DNA of 64,000 nt, from NCBI GenBank assembly GCA_036362985.1, contig JAYGXS010000008.1, positions 9,740,345 to 9,804,344 on the forward strand, given 5' to 3'. The notes beneath the pieces were generated by a model, which saw only the letters and a list, made by a program, of their open reading frames with translations, was not told the origin of the DNA and searched no databases. The translations under genes were made by a program, and so were the position numbers. Positions 20,968 to 33,767 of the stretch are shown here, piece after piece (position 1 is the stretch's first letter; every line of letters starts with the position of its first letter). Source of the DNA: Ligula intestinalis. Lineage: Eukaryota; Platyhelminthes; Cestoda; Diphyllobothriidea; Diphyllobothriidae.

Positions 20968-23900
20968 ATGCTTCGAGTTCTTGTGCGCGCACGTTGTGTT
21001 CGTTCGGGAGCCAATTTTAGTTCCCGTTTGTTGTCTTCAAGGTATCGGTGGTCTTCTACCATGGCACACTCAAGTTCTAAAATTTTCAAGAAACTGCCAT
21101 ACAACATAAAACCCGTGAACTATAACCTCTCCTTTGTGCCGAATCTTTCTGACTTTACATTTGATGGAGAGGCGTCAATCGAGTTGCAGGTCAGAAACCT
21201 GTTGGGGGACAGCCTTATTCTAACTTGGACTTATTCAGGGCTGTTAACATTAAAACAGACTGAGGGAATTATTATTGTTAAATATCGGCATGTTTTGGAC
21301 CAAATAAGAACAATATTCAATTTGAAACTCAAGATACGCCACCGTATTTACGCTCTGCTGTAGACAGGTTACATGGTTTAGGCGATTTGTTCTGTTTGAT
21401 TTTTATAAGTATTAGACAAGCCGTTGTTTACCACTCATATAAAATTCTTATTTAGTAAAGTAGTTCTTCTCTATTGAATGATGTGTTTATGGGAAAATTT
21501 CGTTTCTGCCTGCAGGTTGTGGAACGAACCAATGCAGTAATATTGAACTCCAAGAACATTGTCGTTTCAGATGCACATTTCAGCAATGGTAATGTTTGTT
21601 AAATCTCATTTTCTGTTCCTAAGCCAGCGCCGACATTTCCTATGATGAGTCACAGGAGCTTGTCATATTCACTTTCCCTAGTGCCCTGGAGGTATGATGT
21701 TCAAGTTTCAATATCATATCCTTTAGACTGGCAATGGCCACCTCAACTTAAAATTTCGAGGCCATTTAAGTGATGATATGCAAGGCTTTTACAGGAGCAC
21801 GTACAAGTCGCCGACCGGAGAAGACGGCTATATTCTGTGTACTCATTTTGAGGTAAGGTTATATTCCAGGCTACTTTTCCTTCAAAATAGTGCCGTCGAG
21901 TTCAAAGCTAATTGATAATAATCATTAGTGCCAGTTTACTTTTCCTATGTATATTTACTCAGATATTTATCCATTCCCCAGTTCACAATTACGTGTTCGT
22001 GTGAAACGTCCCGTTTTTATATTTACTTCGACTTTAACTTTGTGATCTCGCTTGGTTATATTTCACCACTACAGACTTCAAAATGCAGTCTTTGCGCTTA
22101 CTGCCTTTTGCGAGGCACATTATTGTAACTTGAACTGAACAGTTTCTTTTTTATAGCCTATTCATGCTCGCCGGGCGTTTCCATGTATGGACGAACCGGA
22201 TCGAAGGGCCACTTTTGATATCAGCCTTGTTGCAATGGACAACGAAGTTGCTTTGTCAAATATGGTATCTGAATTTTATTCGATATTTTAAAGCCTCGTT
22301 TTGATCACTGTTCGGGTTTATAAATTATTTGCACAGACATTTTAAGTATCCCTTTTAACTTATTTAACCTTCTCCATCTGCACTCATGCAGCCAGAAGTA
22401 TCGAGACAAATAATCGCCCCACCCACCGGTCGTCCTGCGCCTGCGGAGGGTCACAATTACGTCAGAGTACAATTTGGCAAATCGCCCTACATGTCCACGT
22501 ACCTGGTGGCAATGGCCGTTGGAAACCTCGACCATGTTTCTACGAAGGACTCGAATGGAGTTGATATTCGCGTCTTCACGACTCCCGGGAAGAAGGCATT
22601 CGGACAGTACGCTCTAGAAGTTAGCGCAAAAACGCTGCCTTTCTATGCTAACCTTTTTGGCTGCAAATTTCCTCTGCCAAAATGTGACCTGATTGCACTT
22701 CCTGACTTCGCCATTGGTGCGATGGAAAACTGGGGTCTTATAACATTCAGGTAAGCGTGCGAATCGGTACACGACGGTCGTAATATCATTTCCATGCTTC
22801 ATGTCTCGTTCAGGTGCAGCAGTTTTAGCCATACATGCTTAATATACCAGTCTGTTTATATTTATTACCGTTGATAAAACACAGTTCTTGTGGATTAAAT
22901 GATCCAAATCTAAAAGCCGGACTTCATCCTGAGCTGTTGTCCTAGTTATCTGCACATGGGAAACCTGCGCAGTCTGTAAACTAACGAAAGGATCTTTTGT
23001 CCTATGGACGTCCTCTTCGGGAACAAATTTAATGTACTATAAAAATTGTGGTGTCTGATGTCCCAATTTTTCTGAAAACAAAATTGGAGCTCTTAAAAAC
23101 ACAGTTAACCTGAAACATTGTCTACAGCATCATCCTGTGGTTAATTAAAGTGTTAGCTCATAAGCGTCTGTCGCAGCCAGTTTTCTGTTCGACAATGACT
23201 GTTTCACTCCCACATTACCTTGACATTTTTTACGTAAACCCAAAATCGCTCTGCCCAGTAATGCATTCCTTCACTGCGTGTGTTACTTCCAGGAGTTCAC
23301 GGCACTTCTTTTTTGGGCGGTCGCCAGCGATTTTCTCTCGTATGTCCATTGTGAGCATGGATACCTGTGATAACTGTTTTTTAACTAATCTAGTCTTGTA
23401 CTTTAGAAGCCTTTTCTGCCCTTCATCCACGAATGCTCTAATGCCTCTTATAATTTTAAAGTGCGCTCCAGCTCGCAGTGCAGCCACATTCTACTAAATT
23501 CCGAGGCTCGTGCGTGACCTTGGTGGCTGTCAAAATAACAAAATGGAATCGGAATGCTTGTACAGTGAATCAGAGAAAATGATGCTGAAGAATGTTGACC
23601 TGCAGTGTTTTTTTTATCTAAGACTAAACCAATTTTACTGGAATATTCATCCAGACCTTCTTTGTTTTCAGAGAAGCGCAGTTGCTTATCGACCAGGAGA
23701 ACACGTCCCTGATATCAAAACAGTTTGTTGCTCTAACAGTGACCCATGAATTAGCTCATATGTGGTTTGGTAATTTGGTAACGATGGAGTGGTGGACGCA
23801 CCTATGGCTGAAGGAGGGATTTGCTACGTGGATTGAGTTTCTCGCCACTGACTTCTGTTTCCCCGATTACAAAATTTGGGTAGGTTAATCTCTTGCCTTT

Positions 23901-26900
23901 CATTAGAGGCTTCAGTCTCCTCGAACTACTTATTTTTGCGTTTTCTTGTTTGGCAGGCTCGCAAATAATGTCCCACGAATTGGCGTCAATGTTGGCATCC
24001 TATCAGCAACATGCTTCTCCTCTCGTTTTTTTCCGATGTTTCCGGGGTTTAGGTTCCATGCAAATTTTGCGTACATGCGGGTCCCATAGAACCGCTTAGG
24101 TTGTTCGAAGTCACCTAAGCTAGCGTTGTGTAGCCAAGCGCAAGCCCGCAATGACGAGGATCTCATTCACCAGTAGTCATGGTGCCGCCATCAGGTTTTG
24201 TGGACTTTATAAGTCAGTCGATTTCTAAAATCTCAGTCCTGTCTGACCTGGCAAGACTGTCGCTACTGGTCGCTACTGCAGCTGCTTGTTCAGCTAATCA
24301 AAGAGCCTGCTTATTTTTCTCCCCTCTATTAAGATCATTAGGCTGCCTGTGTCCTTTGAAAGCACCTCATAACTGACATCTAGTTTACCGGGAACTCGTC
24401 TTCTTTGTAGAAGATTTTCTAGGAAGCAATCATTTTAACTCTTCCGAATTTGGCAATTGCCTGGTGTCTTTGTTATCATTGAATGAAATGAGTTGACTCA
24501 GAACGGAAAGTTCTCCACCAACCAGAACTCGTGGCCCTTGATTGTTGGAAGCCAACCTCTTCGGTTTTATGGCGTGACGTCGGATTTAATTGTGATCCTC
24601 TAGCACGCCCCATTCGGATATCTCTACCTACTAATAACTCTCTAAACTAAATTCTTAGCGACCTATAGTCTGAAGTTAGGGTACTATGTCTGTGATCACA
24701 TGTGTTTGAAGCAGGTAACTTATCAGGACAACACTTCTTGTATCCTTTACTGAGCTAACCTATCTTAATGTTATTCTGTAGCTCCGTATGGTTTGATAAT
24801 ATTGTCAGCGATAGCTTATACTGTGGAATTGGATGTTATGGTGTTTTGAATATAGTCACTTTGTGGGTACAAAAAATTTAGTTTTGGGATTTATTGTTGA
24901 GCCTCAACTTGACGCAACGCGTTACATCTTTGGGTAGGAAGACCTCGTGGGGCCGCCTGGGGGCGCGCCCCTCGGTCTTACTGGCTCCTGATTTTATGGG
25001 AGACGTCGGGTGGGGCATGTCAGGGAACAAATTAGATCGCAATAATCCTGTAAAATAAAAAAGTTACGAGCGTAAGTTGGGGCGCGAACTCAAGCCTCGG
25101 GCGATGACACTGAAGTACGCTCTAATATCATCGCTAACGCCCCACCGGACCAACGGCGAGCGCGTGTATGTGAGCGGAGTGTTGCCTGACCTCGGGCGGG
25201 GTCATTGAGGTACATTTTCTAGTAGTTCCACTAACCCGAACTACAATAAAGTCGACCGAGTGCAGAAGGTTGGAGATTGTCGAAACTAGGTCTACTTACA
25301 ATTTTTAAGTAGGCCATCATTCCCGTGGTTAATTTGAAAAGCCATTGCCGTTTAATATACTGGCTTAAGCGGTTATTGTGTGCGGCTGGCTTCCGAGAAC
25401 CACTACAGTTAAGTGTCTGTATCCAATCTCTGCTGGATCGGTGGTTGTCGTGCAGAAAACTGGAATATTGTGGGTAATTCCACCCACTTAAACTTTGTAA
25501 GTAGGTGGTTAGAATGCATAAGGACCCTTCCGCGACCCCAATAGGTGCTCTTACCCATCTCTCTTTTGAGTTTTGAAGTACAAGTTAGCCATTGAGATAG
25601 GAAGCCAAGAGTTCCCGTCAAATTTTACTTCGCAATGCATTTTGAGCGCACCAGTCTGCATAACTTTTCCCGAATCACCAAGTTTCGCCCTGTGATGGAA
25701 ATAATCGTTATTTCGAGTCAGGGTGGGCAGGGCAGGCGAAACATTGTAGTAAATAACATCAGACACGGGTGCTGTGTGACAACTATGTGCTCTTCGACGT
25801 AAACTCTTAAGATACCTAGTCGGCAACCGCGTTGTCCTTACAGTTTCTGCTAAGAACCTAAGAATGTGGTAAACCATGGTGGTTTCTATTAGCCCGAACA
25901 CCAAGAATTTTCGCGTCCTTGAAAACAAAAGAGCAATTCATATAAACTTGTTCAATGTTTTTCTCTGAAAACGAAAAAACGAACTTTACTGCGGAGCTTC
26001 GAGTTACGCTTACTCGTGTCATAGCCACGCGGAAACCTTTCTGATGCGGGCTCTGGACGTTATAAAATTTATGAGAATACCTTGCAGTTTTCAGACCCAC
26101 CTATGATCACCTTGTCGTATTATAACACTATCGTATCCACCAGTCCCAGGACCCGTTTCTAGAATCTGTTAGGTTGCTCTTGAGTTCTTAAGGTTGGAAT
26201 TTTATCTCTTAAATGTTGTTAAGTACTATTCTGAGTGATTTTTGTCGACCATGTCTTCTCAAGAAGTAGCAAATCCATATATATTCGCATCTACAGACCC
26301 ATAGAGGAGCTAGTGCCGAATTAGTTAGCATTTTTAGCATTAATTGAAACGGAGCAGTAGTGCGTTCGCCTTTTTGTTTTTTTCGACGGTTGGCATCTAA
26401 GCAGACAAGTTACGTCTATTTTTGCTTTTTCTGCATTACAGACGCATTTTGTGTCCCAGGACTATAGTCGCGCACTCAAACTGGACGAACTCAAATCGAG
26501 CCACCCGATCGAAGTAAGCCGCCCTCTCTGTGAATTGGGAACTTTTACATTGCACTATCTTTTCTAAAAAATGCTTTTTGTGGGCGCAACTTTCGACATT
26601 TTTTGCCAAATCATGGAAGTTGCCTGGATCGGACTGAATTTTGAATTTTTTTACCTATCGACAGTCCTGTCTTAGTGCTTTCTTCACCTCGTAATTTTTA
26701 CATGCGCTCTGAAACGAACGACAAACCCTTTCCCGTTCAGTTGACCCAGTTCCGGAGCTAGAAATTCGCATTAATTTCACTTTATGTTCCTTCCCCCTTT
26801 TTTCGTAGGTTGAGGTCCACAGCCCACACGAGGTGCAGGAAATATTTGATGCCGTCTCCTACCAAAAAGGCGCTTCGATCATTCGAATGTTGAATGACTA

Positions 26901-29900
26901 CCTTGGAGCCGAGGTATTTTTCCGTTACGTTTTCTTTTGCTTATCTATGTTTGATTTACTCTTGTCCGTGTGGTTTAATTGGCTTTAACCTGTATACTTT
27001 TGATTCATTCTTTCTGGTTTCGATTATCAATGCTCCTGCTCTGCTATCGTAAAAGTGACAGTATAGCGCCCTCCGTTTTATATCTCATCGCCCTCCTTGT
27101 CCTCCATTCTTTCTGGTTTTCGTTGAAGGTTTTCAAAGCTGGTCTGCAACTATATATCAAGAGACACCAGTATTCTAACACGGTCACCGCGGATCTGTGG
27201 CGAGCGTTGGCGGAGGTAAGTGGCCAGCCCGTGAAGGAGATTATGTCGACGTGGACCAAACAGACCGGCTATCCAGTCCTCTCGGTTCGTACCCTTCCTA
27301 GCGCAGATGGCCAATCTCTAAGCCTGAGCATCAGTCAGACCCGCTTCCTTGCCGACGGTGGAAAAGAAGGTAACTTAATTTTTAATCTCTCTCTCTCTCC
27401 ACCACATAACTTGTGGTGACGCAAGTCATGGTACACATCTAAGTTGTTTCCAAAACTGCCGTAGAATACGTTAGTGCTAAATGTTCGGTCATTACAAACT
27501 GAGTTCATATGAAAAGTTACTGGATGCGAGAAAATATAAACTTCTTAAATATCTAAAATACAAAGCTCTGAACCAAGTCAGTGGTTTATGTAAGTCCCTG
27601 CTGGGGCACAGGAAACCCTTCTGTCCATTTCGACAGCACTCCTGCTTGGCTTTGTGCCCGATGTTTAGGTCCATTTCATGCTGTGTGATCCACAAGGGTG
27701 ACCCCATTCTGGTGCAGTGTTGGCCAACTGTGCGCGGAACAGGCGTGTAGGGTGTGCGCATAGGGGGCAGGTGGTGGTGTTGGTGGTTGCACGTCTAGGT
27801 ACAGGTTCACACAGCACAGCGCCGTGCCTGGTACCTCTTCCGGCCTTGTCATGGCACAACGTCCGGGCGGGAGTCGAAGGGAAGAGTGCGGTCTATGCAG
27901 CGCAAGTCACTATCTTTTTTTCCACCTAGCTATGTAGCACACGGTAGATATAATCGGAACAAGGGTCGAATTGTCATACGCCTAAAACATATTTAGTGTA
28001 AATCTAGCCAAAAGGCATTTCCTCCGCGTCAAACAACTAACACATCCCTAGGATATTTCACCTTACTGACGTGCTATTCTGATTTGGTATTGTGCATTGA
28101 GCATTGGAACAGTTTGTTCATTATTCTGAGCTTCTGCACTCGTGCAAGAATTCATCGTCGTCAGACATGGCAGCAACCGCAAAAGGTGGCAATCGTGGGG
28201 GATGCAAGTCAATAGTTATTTATACTCCCTTCTATGATTATTTCGTGTCTCTACCCGAATAAATCCGTCCTATATAAACATCTCCACTGCATTCCTACCT
28301 TGTTATACGACTGCAGTGACAACCAGAGCCTGTGGTGATTATACGGGGTGTGATTACAAACAGAAGGCAGCAGCGGACGTGGGCAAATATCTAATTAGCC
28401 CTGCTCCCCCCCTTATCAGAAGGAAACAACATTCTCCTTGTGTCCCTTCTGCTGGGATATTACAGCTAACTGAGTGTAGTACCTTTGGACAAAAAAATTT
28501 TTAGTCCTTGCAAAGCCTTGCCGTTTATATCAACGGCCTGCTGTCAAAAAAACAGACATTTCAGGGGGCTACATCCGACTCCTCCATCAGTATTTACTCC
28601 CTGCATTGTCAGGCTGCGGGTACTACTCTGTGTGCGTGCTTCCACTTCACTTTCAAGGTACATGATCCCTTCTAGTCTTTTCCTACACTGTCTGCTCTCA
28701 CCTGCGAAATTTATGCGTACCTTCATGTCTTGTCGTTTGTAGATGTACCCACCCACTGGTACGTCCCTGTGACCGTCTGCCGAGCTGATGACTCGAGCGC
28801 GATCGTGTCGCGAGCCCTCGTCCCGCCAGCGTCGGTGGCCGCCAACCAAACATCAAATGACGCCAAGGGTGAACACGTTATTCCACTGTCCGTGGCTGCG
28901 GACACCCCCGTGCGCATCAATCCGGGCGCCGTGGGCTTTTTCCGTGTCTGCTACCACCCCACCATGCTACCGCCCATCCTCGCCGCTCTCTCCAAACACC
29001 AAATTCCGGAGCGCGACCGTCTGAACCTCCTGGATGATCACTTTGCGTTGGTCAGTGTCTCCGTTTCTGTTCCCCCAGCTCCTCCCGCACCCACGTAATT
29101 TGGTCCCTTTATTCGCTTGTATGGTTCTTCAAGGTATATCTTTGTATATGGTCACATGTTTGGGGACCTCAAAAATACCGTCGACTTATAATTAAAAACT
29201 ACTTTCTGTTGTTAGGTAGGACAACTTTCCGTTTTTTACCGGCGTCTTTGTATATGGTCACATGTTGGGGGACCTCAAAAATACCGTCGACTTATAATTA
29301 AAAATACTTTCTGTTGTTAAGTAGGACGACTTTCCATTTTTTTACCGGCGTCAGTGACCTCGCCCAAAATCAGCGAACATCTCCCCCCCCCCTCAACTTA
29401 CACGCGCTCGCTGTTGGTCCAGTAGGGTTTTTTTGAAAATAAATATCATCGCTAACTCTTACTGGTCTGACGGTAAGCGCATGTAAGGTGGGGGGAGGGG
29501 GGGCGGTAGGTGTTCGCTGACCTTGGGCGAGGTCACTGAGGTACATTGTTAATATCATCACTAACCCCTGCTGGACCAACGGCGAGCGCGGCGGAACAAA
29601 CAAAACGAAGTGCTACTGAACAGTAGAAAGTCGTTTTTCATTATAAGTCGACGGTATTTTCGAGGCTCCGCAAGTCAGTCCTGCCCTGTATTCTCCTCCT
29701 CCCTCCGCCCTGTCACTTGGCCGTTTATCCGTAGCTCCTTCGCTGCTGATATTCGTGATGCCAAAGAAAAAGCATTTCTAGTTATTGTTATTGCTCACAC
29801 CCCGTCAGACGACTCAATGCCTAGTTCGCACATATAAAGATGCGCATTCCCCAGGTTTAGTGAGCAGACTTTTTACATGACATGTTGGTCCTTTTTTGTC

Positions 29901-32900
29901 TGCTGAAGCTTTGCGAAGGTATTGTTTATATGCCCCACCCCGTGCGAGCAACACACGGGGACAAGAACCGATTTTAAATTCGCGTGCATTTGCCGTGAAT
30001 TATAAGGGAATTTTGATTATGGGTTTGGAACTAAAGTAAGGTGAGGATTACGGTTAAGGTTAGGGAACGTATTAGAGCTAGGTCTTTTGAGATATTTAAG
30101 CTTTTTGGAATTAAGAGGATGGCCACAGGTATTGCGTCGTGGGGCGGTATCAGATCAATTTTAAGCAAGCTTCGCACTAGAAAAGGTTTTCGGTGATCGA
30201 AACGTCTTCTTCTTTACCACATATACATACACCTGTAATGCGAAAATTCGCCTCGGTACATTTCTCTTCCTTCCGTTTGCTATTTCGGAGCATCAAATTA
30301 GCAAGCAGTGGAGAAACGCAGTCTGAGGCCTATTTGGGTAATCAGGTGTGTTGGAACCAGTTGAATGTGTCTGACACTCTTTCTTCCCTCTAACCTGCCG
30401 TTGACTTGTCAAGTTTCCACCTCGACCATCGAATTTATTTGACCGTTCACTTTCTGATTTAAATGTATGTTTGAATGCGCAGAAGTTCACTTCTATTACC
30501 CAGGAAAGGAAAGTGCGATCACTGCGACAGTAATCTTAGTTGTCTCGTACAAGAGGCCATCTTCAACTTTACTACTCGAAACTGTCTGAGACTCATAATT
30601 CAGTGTTTTGTTCCTCCTTCATGTGTTCTCCTCAGGCTCGCGCCGGTCAATGTTCCCTGAAGACTGTGCTCGACCTGACTCGAGCATACACTGGCGAAGA
30701 CAGCTACAGCGTGTGGTCAGTTCTAGCCCAGGGACTGGGTTCTGTACGCGTCCTTCTCCAGGAGATGGCCTACAAGGCCGGCGATGAGGTTGTCTTCTCT
30801 GAACTCTCACCGGAGGAGGTCGGTCTCAATAACCTCTGCACCCAATTGGCCTTGCCTATTTACGAGAAACTTGGTGAGTCCGTGGGGCTTTATCTACTTC
30901 TAGTTAGTTATGTTTTGTGTCAGCGTAGTTCTTCTTCAGCTAACCTTTTCTCCATAGATCACACTGGTGTATCTGCTTCTCCCCCCCTCCCCCCAAAAAA
31001 GTTAACTATGTTTGAGAAATTGCCCCTTTTTTATCCATAGGTTAAGGCATGTACTATTGAGAGAAAGGCTTCCAAAATTCCTACTTCAAAATGCCTAACT
31101 GAATTCAAACACCGAAGCATAAAACCGACCCTCCTTAAGCCGTCCGTTTTTCGTAGGTTTTGACCCTAAACCAGAAGACAGCAACAATGATAGCCTCCTG
31201 CGGCCGATAATCCTGGAGGTTCTCGGTCGTGCTCGTCACCCCGACGTCCTCTCGAAGGCGCGCAAGGCCTTCGACGCGCACTACGCCTCTGTAATGGAGA
31301 CTTCAGAGGGCCAGCCACAGACAAATCTCATTTCTCCTGACTTGCGTACCACTATCTACTCCCTGTGTCTACGCAACGGAGGTGCAGAGGTATTCCAGCG
31401 TCTCCTCACAGTAAGTCTCCATTTCGATTTCCTGTCAATGTTTCTGTTCTCCTTGCCCTTATAGTCTTAGTCATGTTTGGCAACGGCAGCAGTCAAAAAA
31501 GCGTTGAGCCATGTCACAATGGGTGTTTCTGTTGCCTATTGTTCCACCTTAAGTTGGTGGCGCAATATGCAAAGCTACTGGTTAAAACTCTTTTTGATAT
31601 TGCTACTGAATTTATTTTCAGTAGGCGTTCCGTTAGGGGTCCAACGTGAAGGTCGTGAAAGGTCGCACCGTCTTCCTCCTGCAGGTGGCGGCTACGTCTA
31701 CTAGCTTCCTTAACTGGCAGGCACCTCTCGATCTGCGGGCGAAACTAAGTGATAAGGCTATATCACCCGAAGACGTGAAGCTGGCCGTTCCTACATTTTT
31801 GCGGACCAACCTTCAGATGCTGATTGTGCTGCCGCGTATTACAAAATCCTCCTTTTCTTCTCTATGCCCAGCTTCATGACAAGTCTACAATGCATTCCGA
31901 ACGCGTGCGCCTGTTGTCCTCTCTCGGCGCCTCCGCGCGTCCCGAGCTGATTGAGCGCCTCTTCCAGCTCACCTTCACTGATTACGTGCGCAAACAGGAT
32001 CGCTGGCGTGTTCTTGTGAGCATCACTGGCTCGGCTGCCGGCCGACGTGCTCTCTGGCGCCTTGTCAAGACACGAATTGGAACCTTGCCTGAGGAACTAG
32101 CCACACTCACCATGCTCTCCTACGTCCTAAAGGTAGGATAAGTTCCTCTCTCACACCCCCTTTCAAATCCAGAACCCGTTGGGTTTGGGCCCTCTGAATA
32201 AGCTGCAGTTATCTAAATTGTTACTCCCATTTCAACGCTATTGCGGCTGTTCTGTCACGCTGTGCCATCCACCTGCGCCTCACCCCTCCTCCGGTCTCCT
32301 GAGGCGTCGTGCCTGCTGCCGACTGCCACTATAATTCCTTTGTCAGCGGCGGACTGCCTCCAAGGTCATATGCCTTCGCGGTGGGTGTGCCGACGCGATG
32401 ACGTAAATCAATGGAGAGGATACAGACGCACGCAAGCATACGCGCGTGCCAACTGGTCGCATAACCTTTCCCCACTGCGCCGAATCAGACCACTAGCGAA
32501 CGTGCTTAACAATCACGTATAAGCCACTGTCACCTCTCAGACAGTGAGTTGCAACACGGACTGCGAGGACACCGCCTGTCCGCTTCCGACCGCCGGGCTA
32601 GCCTCGAGACGGGACAACAGCGCGCTGGCGATCAACCAGCGCCTACAACCACCTGAGAAAGCAACTCCGGGTTCTATACACAATAAACCTTCCTCCGTGT
32701 GGATTCTTAAGCTACACCCTTTTATTGTGTTCTTCCTTCGGGATTCCAACGGGTGTGACTAGACGGGGAAACCACTAAAGTTACCGTTATAGCAGAGTCA
32801 GCCCAAGCCTACTATCAACCTGGCCAATAGAAATATGACCAGACTCGTTACTCGATTGACCGGTGACAGGTACATTTAAGGCCCACTACAGCTTTCTTTT

Positions 32901-33658
32901 TGGCATGACGGTCTACTTACTTTGTAGCAGTAGGCGCGTTTTCTTTTACCAATTTAGCATCGAATGTTTCCCAAGTATCTTATTTTTATTTAGTTTACTC
33001 CTGGTTCAATTTTTTGTTTCCCTTTTAGACGATATGCGGTTGTTTTTTGGAATTTGAGCTATTGTGATTTTTAAAAATGGGAAGCACCCGACCTTTAATC
33101 TATGCAGACTTATAGTTTATAAAGAGTCTCGATTGGGTGGAATTCTTTAATTTAAAATAGTTGCACACCTCTATTAGAAAATGCTCTTTTATGTATGTCC
33201 TTTTTTCCAGGGTAGCTGCTCCGACTTCTGTACTATGAATAGGCACGCCGAAGTTAAGGTAAGCTTACTATATTTGCCTGTCAGCAAAAAAAAGATGTTT
33301 GTTTATGATTTTAATAACATTGTTTGTCCCATCCGCTGTGAGCAGGCTGTCGTAAACAAGCCTTCCATACGACTTTCCGAAATTTGCCATCAATCTTATC
33401 CATCGCCCTCATAATGGGAGCCTATTCTGAAAATGATTTCCGAATATGGTCCCAAATGACTCTTCTAAACGTGACTCCTTCTTTATCTTCTGAACGTATA
33501 TCTTTGCTTCTTTGCAGACCTTCTTCGACGCCCACCCGGTATCCTGTGTGCGTACAGTAAATCAGGCTCTTGAATCAGTGGAAATCAACTCGAAGATCGC
33601 ACAACGTGACTATGCCGATGCTTCTGCCTTCCTGCGTTCTCTCGTCAGCACCAGCTAG
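20968..33658 (+). CDS. NPEPPS: Puromycin-sensitive aminopeptidase paralog B, complete
   Basis: M1 zinc aminopeptidase. Exons: 20968-21189, 21516-21588, 21624-21691, 21727-21852, 22157-22264, 22392-22750, 23672-23879, 26442-26513, 26809-26913, 27129-27369, 28743-29050, 30636-30873, 31157-31410, 31872-32132, 33211-33258, 33518-33658. They total 2832 nt, or 943 residues plus stop, close to the family length of about 920. GAMEN (substrate N-terminus) is at 308-312 and HELAH at 344-348. Glu367 completes the zinc site and Tyr430 is the transition-state Tyr. The C-terminal half (about 530-943) is the helical ERAP1_C-type domain. Two starts are possible: Met1, giving a leader rich in Arg and Ser with no acidic residue, and Met32 at 21061. 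B has KEGFA instead of NEGFA. All introns are GT-AG. Confidence 0.94.
25060..25235 (+). repeat. Dispersed repeat R, copy 1
   Basis: Contains ATCATCGCTAACGCC, GGACCAACGGCGAGCGCG and GACCTCGGGCGGGGTCATTGAGG-like blocks that recur in the same order near 29340-29600. It lies in intron 7 of copy B. No coding signal. Confidence 0.6.
25555..26060 (-). repeat. Intronic repeat T in copy B intron 7
   Basis: On the minus strand it carries the T landmarks ATTTACTACAATGTTTCGCC, ACTTGGTGATTCG, GCATTGCGAAGT and GACGGGAACT. The part from 25740 to 26060 also matches 50735-51010 in the equivalent intron of copy C block by block (for example GACAACTATGTGCTCTTCGA against GACAACTGTGCGCTTTTCGA). The insertion therefore predates the split of the gene copies. 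Confidence 0.75.
29139..29350 (+). repeat. 106-bp tandem duplication in copy B intron 11
   Basis: Two adjacent units start at 29139 and 29245 with TCTTTGTATATGGTCACATG and end in TTTTACCGGCG. They differ at only a few positions, so the duplication is recent. A piece of the unit (TTATAAGTCGACGGTATTTT) reappears inverted at 29638-29660. Confidence 0.85.
29350..29600 (+). repeat. Dispersed repeat R, copy 2
   Basis: Repeats the ATCATCGCTAAC, ACCTTGGGCGAGGTCACTGAGG and GGACCAACGGCGAGCGCG blocks of the copy near 25060-25235, partly duplicated within itself. It sits between the 106-bp tandem duplication and its inverted fragment, so this part of intron 11 has been rearranged. Confidence 0.55.
32281..32765 (+). 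mobile_element. Short non-autonomous element X, copy 2
   Basis: Shares ordered blocks with 6998-7574, from CTCCTGAGGCGT through AAGGTCATATGCCTTCGC and TCTCAGACAGTG to ACACAATAAAC and TGTTCTTCCTT. It lies in intron 14 of copy B and is not evident at the same place in copy C. No protein is evident, so it is probably a non-autonomous element. Confidence 0.6.
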
Positions 33659-33761
33659 AAGCCATTGATTCGCTGCGGTCTCGTTTCTCGATTCTCTACC
33701 TCCCTCTCCCGCTTTCATGCACTTTTCTACTGCTTTGTTCTGTGTATTTTCTATTATTCAT

Positions 33762-33767
33762 AATAAA
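33762..33767 (+). terminator. Polyadenylation signal of copy B
   Basis: AATAAA lies 104 bp after the stop codon. The 3' UTR from 33659 onward is nearly identical to that of copy C and recognisable in the relic at 42588-42850. Confidence 0.8.

Noticed and set aside
23230..23487. 85-codon Lys/Arg-rich open frame in copy B intron 6, considered as a retroelement piece
   Set aside because: No diagnostic motif, and it does not match the Penelope-like element in the same intron of C.
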